A stretch of 64,000 nucleotides of DNA from Polytrichum commune. Its lineage: Eukaryota > Streptophyta > Polytrichopsida > Polytrichales > Polytrichaceae. The notes beneath the pieces were generated by a model, which had not been told where the DNA came from, ran no database searches, and worked only from the letters and a program-made list of their open reading frames with translations. Below, in pieces: positions 25,913 through 37,826 of this stretch. The position numbers were made by a program, and so were the translations under genes. Location of the stretch: positions 70,160,033 through 70,224,032 of the forward strand of contig OX485804.1 of the NCBI GenBank assembly GCA_950295325.1. The letters are read 5' to 3'. Position 1 is the stretch's first letter. Each line of letters starts with the position of its first letter.

Positions 25913-27327
25913 TTATTGCGCATTTAAGGACTCGTCCACGTGTATAAACCACAATTTAGGGATATTCTCGGAACTTATTACATGAAAATTGGAAAGATAT
26001 GAATTGATTTTATTAGTGTTTTTCCAAAATATAATTTTGTAAATGTATGACACCTCGATGTAAGAATTCAAAGAGGTAGGTTTTAAGCTACTTTTGAAAG
26101 GTCAAATCACCTATGTTTACGCATGCTGTCCCTATGATTGCGCACCATGTGTTCCTATGATTGCGCACCATGTGTCCCTATGATTGCGCACCATGTGCTT
26201 GACACTTAGGATGCTTCTTGACACTCATAATCCGAGCTTGAGTGCAGATTGCGTAATACGCTGCACAATATACAAAGACGCACACACACTATGATCTGAA
26301 TGGCAAATAAATTATTTTAACCAACTCAATAAAAAATGAAAACTTTGCACACTGAAAGTATGTTCACACGTGTTTTTTACATATGCATTGCTCCAAATAT
26401 GGTGAGCTTATGAAAAAACAAAGTAGTGTAATTGCTTCAATACCAACAACCAATCTTTGGGTGACGTGCACCTGCAAGATATCTACTACACGTATCACAT
26501 ATAGATGAGATGTGACGGCCTCTCATATGACAACTCTGGTATTTTGTTTGTAATCGAACTGAATCACTATACCTACACAAAATATGATATTTAGTGTTTG
26601 ATACACTACATACGAACATAATCCTGCTCAAAAAATGGAACATAATCTTGGAACATAACAAGTCACTGCTCAAACTCCAAGTTGGACGGCTCAGGCCTTT
26701 ATAGAAACCGTAAATTCCATTACAGCCAAAATCAAAACGACCATCAGGTCTGTCTGCAGCCGTCCTTCTCCCAGATAGAAAAAACAATCTTACTGCCTTG
26801 CTAAGGTTCCGTTGGTAACAACTTACACCCATGAACCATAAACACAGGTTAATGCACTGCAGTGGATAATCTCACCAATTAAACCAATTTCTCCTTCATA
26901 AGCCTCTCCTGCACAGGTAATTTATGATGATTGCCATAGAATGTGCCACATGGCAATCTTGCATTGCCTGTAACCACTTAAATCCTACGTGTTGAATAAA
27001 TGATGAGGTATTCAGAAACTGTGAACTTATAAGCACCGAGGGGTTTCACAACAAAGGATCGGAGTTTTCGTGTTTTTGACACTGAAGTATACTTACAGTT
27101 CATAGAAGAGATTCAACAATCCATTATGAGGGCATTTCAACATTGAGATAAGAGGTGATAAGATTGCCTCCTGCTGTGAACCTACATGTCTGACTCTAGG
27201 GTTTGGAATTGCAATATCGGCCTCCACTATGTCATTAAACATCTTCGGTTTGAATACTCTGCATCTTTCAGAATATGATACTTAGTATCGAGCAAGAAAT
27301 GCATTTGATCTGGGCTAGGGTGTTTAC
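25913..27327. other. Intergenic spacer with a small minisatellite
   Basis: This is AT-rich and no gene is recognised. Three near-identical copies of a 24-base unit (CCTATGATTGCGCACCATGT and four more bases) lie at 26130-26200. An open minus-strand frame at 26437-26832 (131 codons) has no recognised product. Confidence 0.5.
26130..26200 (+). repeat. 24-bp minisatellite, three copies
   Basis: The unit begins CCTATGATTGCGCACCATGT and repeats three times head to tail with one or two changes; ATTGCGCA also occurs once upstream near 25,915. It is local and short. Confidence 0.85.
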
Positions 27328-29563
27328 CAGCTCGGAGCGCTTCTGAGGGAAGGGGCTCCTGATGGTAGGAGGCCGCCCGAGTACCATCTCCAAGAGCGCG
27401 GCGCCATACTCGTATACCTCTTGTTTATCGCGTTGTTCCCGCTGCAGACATTACGGCATGTCTTACTCCGCATCATGTTCAAACAACTGCTTGAATCGGC
27501 ATCTCATTCTTTAATGATTTAATTAACAATGAGATTCACCTATCCAATTCCTCTCCAATATGTGTCCTCATTTCGGGGTAAGCAAAGACATGATAGTACT
27601 TTGACATGTACTTCCAACTCTGAGATTGCAGCAAAAGAGAGGATAAGCTTTTAGCAAGTTGAGCGCACGCTCTACAGGATTGGTGTAGGGATGGTTGTGA
27701 CAGGGGGACAGTGAGATTTCATATGTTACCTTCGCAGAGACGCATTGTGAACAAGTCGAGCAGCTCCAAATTTTCCACTTCCAGATTTTGATTCTGATGC
27801 AACAACCTGCACCACTCCAAAGAAAATATGAAATCTGGAAGATTTGAATTTAGTACTGCACTTCATGTCTAAAAACCCCCGGATATGGTTCAAGATATTT
27901 CGAAGGGAAAGAGACCGGTTGCTTACATCCATGGAAAAGGAAACCCTCCGCACCAGCAAACCGAAGTCGCTGACTTGTGCTACCATATTTGAATCGAGCA
28001 GAATGTTAGTGATCTTCAAGTTGTTGTAGAATATAGGGGGCGACACTCCGGTGTGTAGATAATGGATCCCACGGCCAGCGCCGATTACAGCGGCAAGCCT
28101 CTGTGACCAGTTTAAAGCGTCCCTACCCTTGTGTCCTGCGCACATTCGTTCAAAACTTCAAACAAGTGCCTCCATATTCTTCCATCATTGATGCATTCAC
28201 ACGCCGAGAGATAAGATCATCCTCTCCACCACTATTACCTCTCTCGATAAATCAATCTTGCATTGACATGATACCTCCGGCATCGACTGTGCATTCTACA
28301 AATTCTTCAGAGCAGCTTTACTGGAGCATTGACCGACATTAATGAGATTGTGAGGTGTGCTTGGAGAATTAAACTTACTTCTCAAGTGGCTTCGGAGGTC
28401 ACCCTGCTCCACGAAGTCAGACACAATGAATAAGCAATATGATTTAAGCTCTTCGTCGCCAACTTTCGTTGACATCTCTTCTGTGCAGTAGCCAAGAACA
28501 CTAACAAGGTGATGGTGCCTCAGCTTGCTGAGCACCTCTGCCTGTGTTTTGTATTCGTTCATGTCCTCCTTCGACTTGAAAGCCAACCACTTGACCGCCA
28601 CATATGTCTTGTCTTCCAGCTGCCCTTTGAACACCTGTATTTTAGTGCAGAGAATTTCAGCCGCCAGATCCCATTCTTTGCAGAAAATCACACAAGAATC
28701 GGAGTCACAGGGGATAAATAGCTCCGAATCTTGAAAAAATTACTGCAAGGAGGTTGCTCTGCATTGGCAGCACAATTATACGTACCTTTCCATGCCTGCC
28801 TTCACCTACAAATGAAGATGGGCTGAAGTTATTCGTAGCCGTCTTGAGATCTTCGATAGTGAAGGTTCTGTTCACAGATTGAGGGAGCACTCCTAGTCGC
28901 ATGGACTGCGAGATGTATCCTGGTAAAATAGATTCAAACTGTTATGAGAATGAAAATGATCACCACCGGCTGTTAAAAGAGGTAATCGGTACTCATTTCT
29001 GTATGTTGTTTGACCTGATTGCAAAGTCTTCGGCTCACATCCGATTACTAAACTTGTATTTCGATTGATGCAGGGGAGATGATAACAGGTTAACCATTGC
29101 GAAATTGTGGTTGAATGTGGTGATGAGATTGAAAAAGAATTTAAGAACTCATACTTGCATTGAAGAGCAGTTCCGAAGGGATGCCAAGGCTGTTTGCGAA
29201 AGAGTGATCCTCCCGTCCGTCGATACTATCTTTGTCACTTCCACATGATTTTTTGATCAACACAAACACGAATGCACACAATGCCACTGTCACCCCTACC
29301 CCTCCTCCCACCGCAGCGGCGATGATCGCCAACAGATGGTTATGGTGGAGGCTAATAATCCCAAGCTTGGCAGCAGATACAGTAATCCGACGGTGGGGAA
29401 TACAAGAATGCGCGGACATAGGTGTATGCTGCGCAACCATGGGGTTTTTCGCAGTGATAGGCACACATACCATAACCACCAGTTCTTCCTGGACATAGAC
29501 GCCAACCGACCGAAGGCTGGCACCGTTGAGAGGCCGTTTCACCCTTGGGCAAGGTGGGCTCAA
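27328..29563 (-). pseudogene. Truncated LRR receptor-like kinase of the inactive At3g03770 type
   Basis: Minus-strand exons with good splice sites: about 29563-29155 (one membrane segment, HHNHLLAIIAAAVGGGVGV and on), 28919-28786 (RYISQSMRLG, FTIEDLKTATNNF), 28634-28379 (FKGQLEDKTYVAVKW), 28135-27927 (RGIHYLHTG, NNLKITNILLD, SDFGL), 27806-27730 and 27441-27328 (EVYEYGAALLEMVLGRPP). The glycine loop (GEGRHGKV), the VAVK lysine and DFG are present, but HRDLKxxN is replaced by FYNNLKITN, as in the inactive kinase group of At3g03770. Such proteins are plasma-membrane receptors thought to signal without phosphotransfer. The leucine-rich repeats and kinase tail were not found, and the exons at 27806-27730 and 27441-27328 do not join in phase, so this is probably a broken gene; a mis-called exon is possible. 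Confidence 0.75.
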
Positions 29564-30046
29564 ATGGTCCTTCAGGGACCGTTAAGCTCTACTGGGGGAT
29601 TTTCAATGGTTGGAAGGAAAGGAGGGGTGTCCAGGACAAACACTTTGACATTGCATATTCAGAATGTTCAGTCCGGTACACTTCGAGTACTTAAGTTTCT
29701 CAAATTCTGATGGATTCATACTACACAGCATTGACCACCCATCAGCTGTAATGCATGTAGGTAGAATCAAATTTAGGATTTGTGGGACCATTGCCAGTTT
29801 GCAAATTGCTGAAGTGATTCACATCCTTACCAATTCTTCGTTGAATTTAATTGCAAAGCCCAAGATCTATGGGGATGTTTTCCACTTCTGCCCCTTTGGA
29901 GCCTCAAGAAAAACTTAGACCGTTACAGGAGGGGTAAAGTGCAACCATGGACCATCCAAGAGGACCAGAAGAAAGAAGAGGACCTGCAATAACCACACCA
30001 GAGCAACCCGAGTCCCAAGTGATGCAGAGAATTTGACAGACATCCC
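29564..30046. other. Degraded region upstream of the kinase
   Basis: Where leucine-rich repeats would be expected on the minus strand, only short open pieces remain (for example LNLILPTCITADGWSMLC around 29,740), with stops. It may be a remnant of the receptor ectodomain. Confidence 0.35.
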
Positions 30047-30272
30047 GGCCAGTGATCGGGGAGATTTTTGGGCATAATCGGTTGAGATACTAGTGTTTGC
30101 AAGTCCAACTGGTTACATGTTGACATCCTTCGGTTTTCCTTTATTAAAAGGGGATATATCCTATAAATTTCTCTAAAATGATCTGTAATTTTCCTGCAGT
30201 CTTGAACTTCAACCGGTTATTTCTCAAACTCAACCAGTTCATCTGTAACTAGCTGCCAGTTCTCCCCGATCA
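30047..30272 (+). repeat. Third copy of the 25.4-25.9 kb repeat
   Basis: It shares TTTTTGGGCATA, GGTTACATGTTGACATC, CTTGAAC, CAACCGGTT and GTTCTCCCC with the arms at 25398-25912. It ends in TTCTCCCCGAT, which matches the outer edge of the left arm there, so this edge may be a real element boundary. It lies next to the point where the receptor kinase loses its N-terminal part. Confidence 0.7.
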
Positions 30273-31920
30273 TAGATCCCAGCTCATATGAAGATGCTCA
30301 CTTGCAATGAAGGTTTGGATTATCAATGTTGGTGCTGAAGGACACCTTCCAAGTCCAGACCTTGCTCATGCAAACAAGAAACTTTTCTCAGGAATTACTG
30401 GCCCAACATGTGGCCATTATCTGAATGATAATTGATAATCGTTGGGCTCATTTTCTTGCCATCAGCTTCAACTTAAAAGACAAACTTGCCCAGCACAAGA
30501 ATGCTCAATGCAAGCCATTATTCAGGATACGTGATTTGGAGTATCAGTAGGAGTATTCAAGCCCCATTGGTAATACTGCACAAGCACACCAAGTCATATG
30601 TATTTCACCTTTCACAATCCCAGCACAATTCAGTAGAGTACTTTGCACTAAGACTTCTTCCCATTTCAGAGATTCCCATGCGATTTGCTTGTATCTTCTC
30701 TGTACTTGCATAAGCACATATGCATTACTACTAGAAAAGCACATACGCGCCTTAAACCCATATCGTCTGGGTGAGAGCCAAAGGGCAAGTATATACTGTA
30801 AGGCTTCCCCCTCTCCTTTCGAATTACTAGACTATGACTTGACATTTTAGACTATGATTGGAGACCACGACTATGGCCCGGTTCTCTAAGACGTGGAACT
30901 TGGTAACTATGACCGATACTTGGTCTATGCTCGCCTACATTCGAGACTATGACCGATTAAGACTTGATACTTGGTACTTGTGACTGATACGTGTCACATC
31001 AGGTTAAACTCTGCGATTAAACTTAGTTAGTGACCGGTCGATTAGTCTGGGTTACTGGTTACTACATTTTTTGCTAACTTCATTTTGGTAAATTTCGTAA
31101 GTGAATAACTTAACTACATTATGAATTTCATCTTGTCTAAAGGAGAAGAACTTATAGATGAAAATTAAGGTGCCCTTGACCTTGGTTTTAGATGACCATG
31201 GCATATTCAAAGACTATTGTTGGGTTGTGACCCCCTGTTTTGTAATTTCAACTTAAAAGGAATAATACGCCTGGATGTTGGTTGTAAGGAAGAGACTGAA
31301 TAATTGTATGTCCTGCATTAAGTGCCCTCACATTCATCAACCTTAAGACAATTAATTCCCGAATACACACAAGTAGTCATACTTCATAAGAATGTCATCT
31401 TTATTTCGTTTAGTAACCATTGTGATCTATCAATGAACCTAATTGTGACAATCTATAGTTCAATCTTACACACATTTAGTCTTCCCTGTTTGGTTTTCTT
31501 AATTGAAACCCAATCCCAAAAACTAACTATACACCTATCATGGAATCGAGATACGAGAGCCAATGCATATCGGCCGAACCGGTGATCAATGGTTTGTATA
31601 CTCGTATCCTTAACGTTCCTTCCGACGCTTTCCATCCAGAAACCTGTGCACAGGTCTTGCACAGTTAGCCATTTCTCTCTCTTGTAGTTTAATCATCAAG
31701 TCTTGCAAGAGATTGTTTCCTTGTGCACGGAACTACGTTCATCTTAGCTCATTCCAATTTCCTCTGCATTCTCTTGGACATCTTAGAATGATTGTACTCC
31801 TCTACTGTCGAGATAATTCCTCGGATCCACCCAGCAAAGGATTTAGTCTTTACCACACCGTGACGTGTTATCATTTTTACAACCCAGTGGCGATGATCAG
31901 GTGGCTTCGGTGGCAGTTGT
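30273..31920. other. Intergenic spacer
   Basis: No gene is recognised. Around 30,820-31,000 the words GACTATGA and GATACTTGG recur irregularly, a degenerate simple repeat. Short open frames at 30486-30713 and 31322-31585 look like chance. Confidence 0.4.
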
Positions 31921-32308
31921 GATTGCAGATCGAAACACTCTCCATGGTTGATTACGATCGAATGATGTTCAATAGGAAGCAGCTCTTGTTAGTTCCTTGC
32001 GCCAATGTGAGATATGGAATTCTGGACGTTCTTTGTGGTGTTTTAATTGAGTCAGAGTAGATACACGGATGTATTCGAGGCTAGTCCGCCATGAGTAATA
32101 AGAAGTGACTTAGCCGAAGTACATGAGAAGTTTGAAACTAAGTCAGGCTTTCAAAATCTTCAGGAGCTGATGATGGCATAATTTTGTTACAAAGGTAGTC
32201 ATTGTGTTTGCAGATCAAAACACTCAAGTCTATGAGTTCCAGGTGATGGTTAATAGGAACCAAGTTTTTTTTGATGCTTGTGCAATTGTGAATGTGGAAT
32301 TCTGGACG
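31921..32308. repeat. Diverged direct duplication of ~107 bases
   Basis: About 31921-32028 and 32202-32308 share TGCAGATC.AAACACTC, AATAGGAA and GGAATTCTGGACG at similar spacing. The second copy lies in the tail of the TNP2-like frame on the minus strand, so the first copy may be a duplicated piece of the same CACTA element. Confidence 0.6.
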
Positions 32309-35300
32309 CCATTGGCATAGAAGGGATGAGAATGGATTGAACCCATCTGCAAACAACGCCATGCAGATGTTTAAAAAACCCGACGCGAACGAAAGAAACT
32401 TGGTGTCGATTGCACGCCACGCAGGCGAGTCGTGTACGCCATGCATTTTGCCATCCGTGGATTTGTTATTATGAGCCAACCTCAACAATCCCGCTATTCT
32501 AGCTGACTTGTTGCGCACCTCTCCATGAGGAGTGCCCAAAACACCATGGGCACAAGGGGGACCCCGGAGTGACACCCGGGACTTGTGGCGCCATTGGTGA
32601 GAGGGCCCAAGTGATCCTAGTGTGGGTGAGGGCCCCGGGCGTTGGGAACGCCTTCCGCCCACAAAGACTAGGGGTAACAAGGGTAAGGCCATAAGCTATG
32701 CGTAGCTCATGGCGTGGCGATTCTAGAATGCTCAAGAACACCTCAATCGGAGGTGTGAGCTAGGAGTTATGGCCATTTGAGTGGGGCGCTGTCCCGGGAC
32801 AGCGCCTTGGTACAGCAGTGCCTGGGAGTGATTCCCGGGACTGCCAAGGTTCAAACACGCATAACTTCCTCAATACTTGCCTGAATGGGGCATGTGAGAA
32901 GTCCATCGGCATCTACGTGAAGCGTAGATGAGGATGGAGTGGTTGCGTGTTGGCATTAGACATCATACAAGGAAGTTATGATGGTCTGAAGCTGCTGGGG
33001 GCTTCTAGGCCCAGCAGCTAAGGGAAAATGTCTACTTGGCCCCAACTCTTGGTGGAGAGACAAGAGGTTTCTTGACGGTGGGGTAGGGGCTCCGCGTAGA
33101 GTCCTAGAGGCTTATATGATGAGGTGGTGTGGCCTCACCCACCCGAGGCCGAACGGCACGGCCTCCATGGGCATTGGCCCAATGTGAGGCCATAGTTGCC
33201 TAGTATGGTTCGGGTTGTTGTAGTGTTGCTCCGGCAATGCGATGATCAACATAGGATTGGACTTCCATGGTTGGAAGTCCACATTTGGGAATTGGTTACC
33301 GATTAAGGGGTGAGTCCCGAAAGGAAAGTAGGAGGGTTGGTTCCCCTCCTATGAACTATATGGTCCGGGGTAGGAGGAGCTAACCATTAGCATGGCGGTA
33401 TGCGAAGGGTTAGCATTCGTAACCTTTGCTAGGAATGAAAATTGGCAAGATGGTCAAGGGGGCTAGCAAGGGTTGCGACATGACTTGTACCACATTACCA
33501 ATCGAGGTATTAAGGGGAAGTGTCTCAAAACACTCACTGGCACTTGTGACTTTCCATAGGCTTTGTATCGATTTGCATTGCAAACTGGACATTCAGTCAT
33601 ATCTTTGTGTGCGTCCCCTTGAAACAACACACATCCATTCTTACAAGCGTGTATATTCTCGTAGTTGTGGCCAACTTTCTCCACGAGCACCTTTGCATGG
33701 TACATATTCGTGGGCAGAGAATTCGGTCATGGCAATATGTATTTGTGTAGCAAGTACAACAATTCATCCACAAATTTGATATTCAACCCGTGCATTGTAC
33801 AGATAGTTATGATGAGCATGGTTGCTGCCAGCTTTGTCACAGAGGCACCTGCATACAATGGGTGGCACGACAACAAAACATCTGCCAGATTCAAGTTTTG
33901 GAAAATATCCAGAGGTGTGTCCTCTGAATCCGCTGCTCCGTCGTCCATTTCGGGTCTCCCGGATGAATCTCTGGGTGCAGATGCAGCAGCCTCCCTCGGG
34001 GGGTGCACCTTTCATTAAAACCTAGAATCACGTGCGTTCACTGCATACTCTAAAAACCCCCTATATACAAGTTATTTTTTGTGAAATGAAGTAATACACA
34101 TACAATTGCAACAATAAATATACAAGTGACAATATGTATACACAAATAAACATCCATTCATATGTAGTCATTAACATAAGTATAAAAATATAATTTTGAA
34201 CAATAATCAACCCCTATAATATGTATAACAAAATATCCTAGCTTTCATCAGCAAAGTCGTTGAAAACTTTTTCATCTCCTAGATGTAACTCATAAACATT
34301 TGATTCACCAATATATGTCATTGTAGCCAATGCAATTATTGTCTCTAAGTCTACCATCAAATGATCAGTAAGATCATATGTCCACTTGTTGTTAGCCCCT
34401 TTTTGATACCAACATAAACCAATCTCCTTGTTACTTTGAGTTGAATGAATCATTTCAAAACCCTAATACTGCCTCTTTCCCCGATATTACCTTGACACCT
34501 TGTACATGGTTCATACTACCCTATAAGGTTGCTAACGAAAATCGTTAATCCTAGTTAATCCTAATTTCATCCAATATGAAAACTTATGATATGTAGTATA
34601 GTAACAATACCATACAAGTACAATTATTGTATACTTTTTAAAGGCCTTCCATATATGTACGTAACTATAAATTATAACATGTATACCATATGTATACGTA
34701 ATACGGCAAGGTCCAAATCAATACCCCTCTTGTGCACTCACGTATACTCGTACATGTTTAGTACAGTGCACCCCCCGAGCAGCCTCCGCCATCATTCTTT
34801 CACGCTCTTGCATAGAGTCTGCCTCTGCTTGCACATTCTCCACAATGGTTTGGATTTGTTGCACAACCTCCATAATGTGGTTGTCCAATTGTCGTCATAT
34901 TTGCAAAGTCTTGTTGTTCCGTACGACCTGCACCATGAGCTTCGCTGGCAGGAGGGACAATCGTAGGTGGGATAGCATTCACATTTTCAAACAGCCTTTG
35001 CAGTCCAACATTCCTATCCACTGGACGTGGGAGGAAGGAGGCTCCACCGCTGCGAACGTGATCGTCCCATTCATCATCAGAACCGTCCCTTACACCCGGG
35101 CCTCTCCATCTTTGGAAGGAGTGGTGTCTCCCATTTCCATTAAATGTTTTTCAACCATGTCCATCGCCATGTGTTTCTTGCTCCCTTTGCAAAGTTTGCA
35201 AGGGCAAGCCATGTGTTTTATGCGGTGTTCTGCGTACATGGTCTTCTCTCGACGCCATAACTTCTCATCCTGCATTGCGACGTGTATAGGATAGTGCAGG

Positions 35301-35430
35301 TCACGTCGAGGCACCGAATCTCCCATGGTGGTGGTTTGGTCCAACAAGGTTGGATTTTTCTTATGTGCCTAGCATCTCTGCGACAATTCCAATGTGTTAT
35401 GTTAGATAGCCTGCCAAAATTCAATCAAGG
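32138..35430 (-). mobile_element. CACTA (En/Spm) transposon, decayed TNP2-type transposase
   Basis: Minus-strand pieces follow TNP2 order: a cysteine-rich N-terminal part near 35,180 (HMACPCKLCKGSKKHM), then about 34,008-33,727 (LDIFQNLNLADVLL, CHPLYAGASVTKLAA), 33,705-33,481 (NYENIHACKNGCVLF, ECPVCNANRYK, VLRHFPLIPRL) and, after a solo LTR, 32,508-32,138 (ARIAGLLRLAHNN, SPAWRAIDTKFLSFA, ALFADGFNPF). TNP2 cuts and joins CACTA element ends in the nucleus. One stop separates the second and third pieces, the region 34,030-35,090 is only partly readable, and the C-terminal half is absent. No CACTA terminal repeats were found. The element can no longer move itself. Confidence 0.85.
32509..33480 (-). 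mobile_element. Solo LTR, family 1, copy 2 (inverted)
   Basis: This 972-base unit in minus orientation has a perfect 5-base target duplication, TGACT (32504-32508 and 33481-33485). Its left edge reads TGTTGCGC, one change from the family end. It carries the conserved palindrome at 32785-32806 (22 of 24 bases kept). It splits the TNP2-like transposase; deleting it with one TGACT rejoins WYKS and ARIAGLL in frame. Confidence 0.93.
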
Positions 35431-35529
35431 GTGGGATGTTCACATGCAAAAACGTTCTAATGTCTAAATAAACATGCTGGATAATTCCATGGCTCCATCA
35501 ACTTAAGCGACTTGGTTCGACAACATTGG

Positions 35530-36501
35530 TGTCGCAACCCTTGCTAGCCCCCTTGACAATGTTGCCAATTTTCATTTCTAGCAAAGGTTACGGGCGCTAA
35601 CCCTTCGCATACCGCCATGCTAATGGTTAGCTCCTCCTACCCCGGACCTTATAGTTCATAGGAGGGAACCAACCATCCTACTTTGCTTTCGGGACTCACC
35701 CCTTAATCAATAACCCATTCCTAGATGTGAGCTTCCATCCATGGAAGCCCAATCCCATGTTAATCATCGCGTTGCCGGAGCAACACTACAACAACCCGAA
35801 CCATACTAGGCAACTATGGCCTCACATTGGGCCAATGCCCATGGAGGCCGTGCCGTTCAGCCTCGGGTGAGTGAGGCCACACCACCTCACCCATATAAGC
35901 CTCTAGAACTCTACGCGAGGCCCCTACCCCACCGTCAAGAAACCTCTTGTCTCTCTACCAAGAGTTGGGGCCAAGTAGACATTTTCCCTTAGCCGCTGGG
36001 CCTAGAAGCCCTTAGCAGCTTCAGACCATCATAACTTCCTTGTATGACGTCTAATGCTAATAAGAAACCACTCCATCTTCATCTACGCTTCACGTAGATG
36101 CCGATGGACTCCTCACTTGCCACATTCAGGTAAGTCTTGAGGAAGTTATTCCTATTTGAACCTTGGCAGTCCCGGGAATCACTCCCAGGCACTGCTGTAC
36201 CAGGGCGCTGTCCCGGGACAGCGCCCCATTCAAATTGCCATAACTCCTAGCTCACACCTCCGATGGAGGTGTTCTTGGGCATTATGGAGTCTACACGCCA
36301 TAAGCTACGCATAGCTTATGGCCCTACCCTCAAGCTTCCTAGTCTCTGTGGGTGGGAGGCGTTCCCAACGCCCGGGGCCCTCACCCACACTAGGATCACT
36401 TGGGCCCTCTCACCAATGGCGCCACAAGTCCCGGGTGTCACTCCGGGGTCCCCCTTGTGCCCATGGTGTTTCGGGCACTTCTCATGGACAGATGCGCGAC
36501 A
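35530..36501 (+). mobile_element. Solo LTR, family 1, copy 3
   Basis: This 972-base unit runs from TGTCGCAACCC to GCGCGACA with a perfect 5-base target duplication, ATTGG (35525-35529 and 36502-36506). The conserved 24-base palindrome is at 36203-36226. It lies just upstream of the CACTA transposase start, possibly inside that element. No internal region is attached. Confidence 0.93.
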
Positions 36502-36506
36502 ATTGG

Positions 36507-37151
36507 TGTGACCTGCAATGGGTGCCACCCAATCTAAACACTGAATTCGATGGTCATATGTTTTAGTGCACACGTCTGCTGGGTGCTAATTCCATGCATG
36601 TGCAATTAAAGTATTGGCTGGCTTTTGCTGAGAATTTTGGGATTGCTGGGAAACATGTTTCCATGAAGGTTGTCGCGCGCCAAAATTTCAAATGGGATGG
36701 TCCAAAAACATGCACGTCCATTTCCGTTTGAGCTCTTTCTTTTGTTTGTACATGCGCATTGCTTGTTGGTGAACATTATAGGGTATGCAGGCATGAAGTG
36801 TACCCACTTCAACCACGCATATGTTCAATATGAATAAGTCCATATATATGTGCTCAATTGACTAAATTGTGACTAATGTGGACAAAATAACTTTGAATGT
36901 ACAGAATGTACCATTGTGTGATTTGCACAATAATGTCCAATCATCATTGGGTTCTTGGCAAAGAAATATGAGCATGATCGGATGCCGTGCAGGATGCAAG
37001 TACTTGTGATGTGTTGTCCGCCCACACGGTTACCTATGTGGATGACAATCACCAAATATGGTGAGTGTGGCACCCACCTCATCCATGTCCTCAACTAGGG
37101 TATTGTATGTGCCCAGGTTAGTGTGTTGTATGCGTATAATCCTTCCCTCGC
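36507..37151. other. Intergenic spacer
   Basis: I see no gene or clear repeat here. Confidence 0.4.
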
Positions 37152-37826
37152 ATGGAGAAATCTTCCACGCCTGCTTGCTTGGGATTCTTTAGGCGTGCCA
37201 AATTATTGCAGCCTGTTGGCGTTGGAGTTGTCAAGGCGAGTGAGGAGGTCGAGTTTCTTGCCGATGTCTCTTATCAACCTCTATTACAGTGCATCGAAGT
37301 GAGAGGGCAATGCCAATTGAGTCATGTAGATGAGGGAAGACGAGAGGTGGGAGGAAACAATTGCAACCAAAGGATAGAGGATTGGGAGGCCAACTTGAAC
37401 GACCAGGGGCAAGGGGAGGCGGAAAGGCAGGAGGCCAAGTATAGGCGAGTGTTTGTGGAAGGAAGGGAGGACATAGAGTGCATGAGGGATTGTGGAGGTG
37501 GCGCGCAAGAGGAGGGGCACGTAGAGGAGGAAGGGAGTGTGAAAGAGGGAGTAGGCGCTCAGGAGGAAGGCTTTGTTGTGCAACAACCAAACACCTACGA
37601 GGCCGAGCACAACAAACGCGTGGCAAAGGACCAGGAACGACTCCAACTACTATTAAGTGCAAAATTCAGCATGTGGGTTGGATCAATTTATGGGTTTTTG
37701 TTATTCTTGGGTGGTGGGTGTTCTCTCTTTCCGTTCGCCCAAACTGGATCTTTGGCATGTGGTCAATGGTCGCCTGCATTGTCACACCCACCTGTTCTCC
37801 TCCAAACCCTAAATCTGAATACCTAA
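37152..37826 (+). CDS. Transposon-like ORF, 224 residues, function unknown
   Basis: An open frame from Met (MEKSSTPACLGFFRRAK) has a Glu/Gly-rich middle and the segment NTYEAEHNKRVAKDQERLQL. A YE..R.+R.A.NQERL pattern occurs near the start of several plant transposon ORFs, so I read this as part of an element that also includes the pieces at 38,040-38,670 and 39,500-39,792. The last 50 residues after LLLSAKF look like read-through into noncoding DNA. There is no host gene match that I recognise. Confidence 0.35.
   Translation: MEKSSTPACLGFFRRAKLLQPVGVGVVKASEEVEFLADVSYQPLLQCIEVRGQCQLSHVDEGRREVGGNNCNQRIEDWEANLNDQGQGEAERQEAKYRRVFVEGREDIECMRDCGGGAQEEGHVEEEGSVKEGVGAQEEGFVVQQPNTYEAEHNKRVAKDQERLQLLLSAKFSMWVGSIYGFLLFLGGGCSLFPFAQTGSLACGQWSPALSHPPVLLQTLNLNT

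Noticed and set aside
37152..37646. Minus-strand Pro/Leu-rich ORFs opposite the transposon-like ORF
   Set aside because: They are shadows of the Glu/Gly-rich frame on the plus strand.
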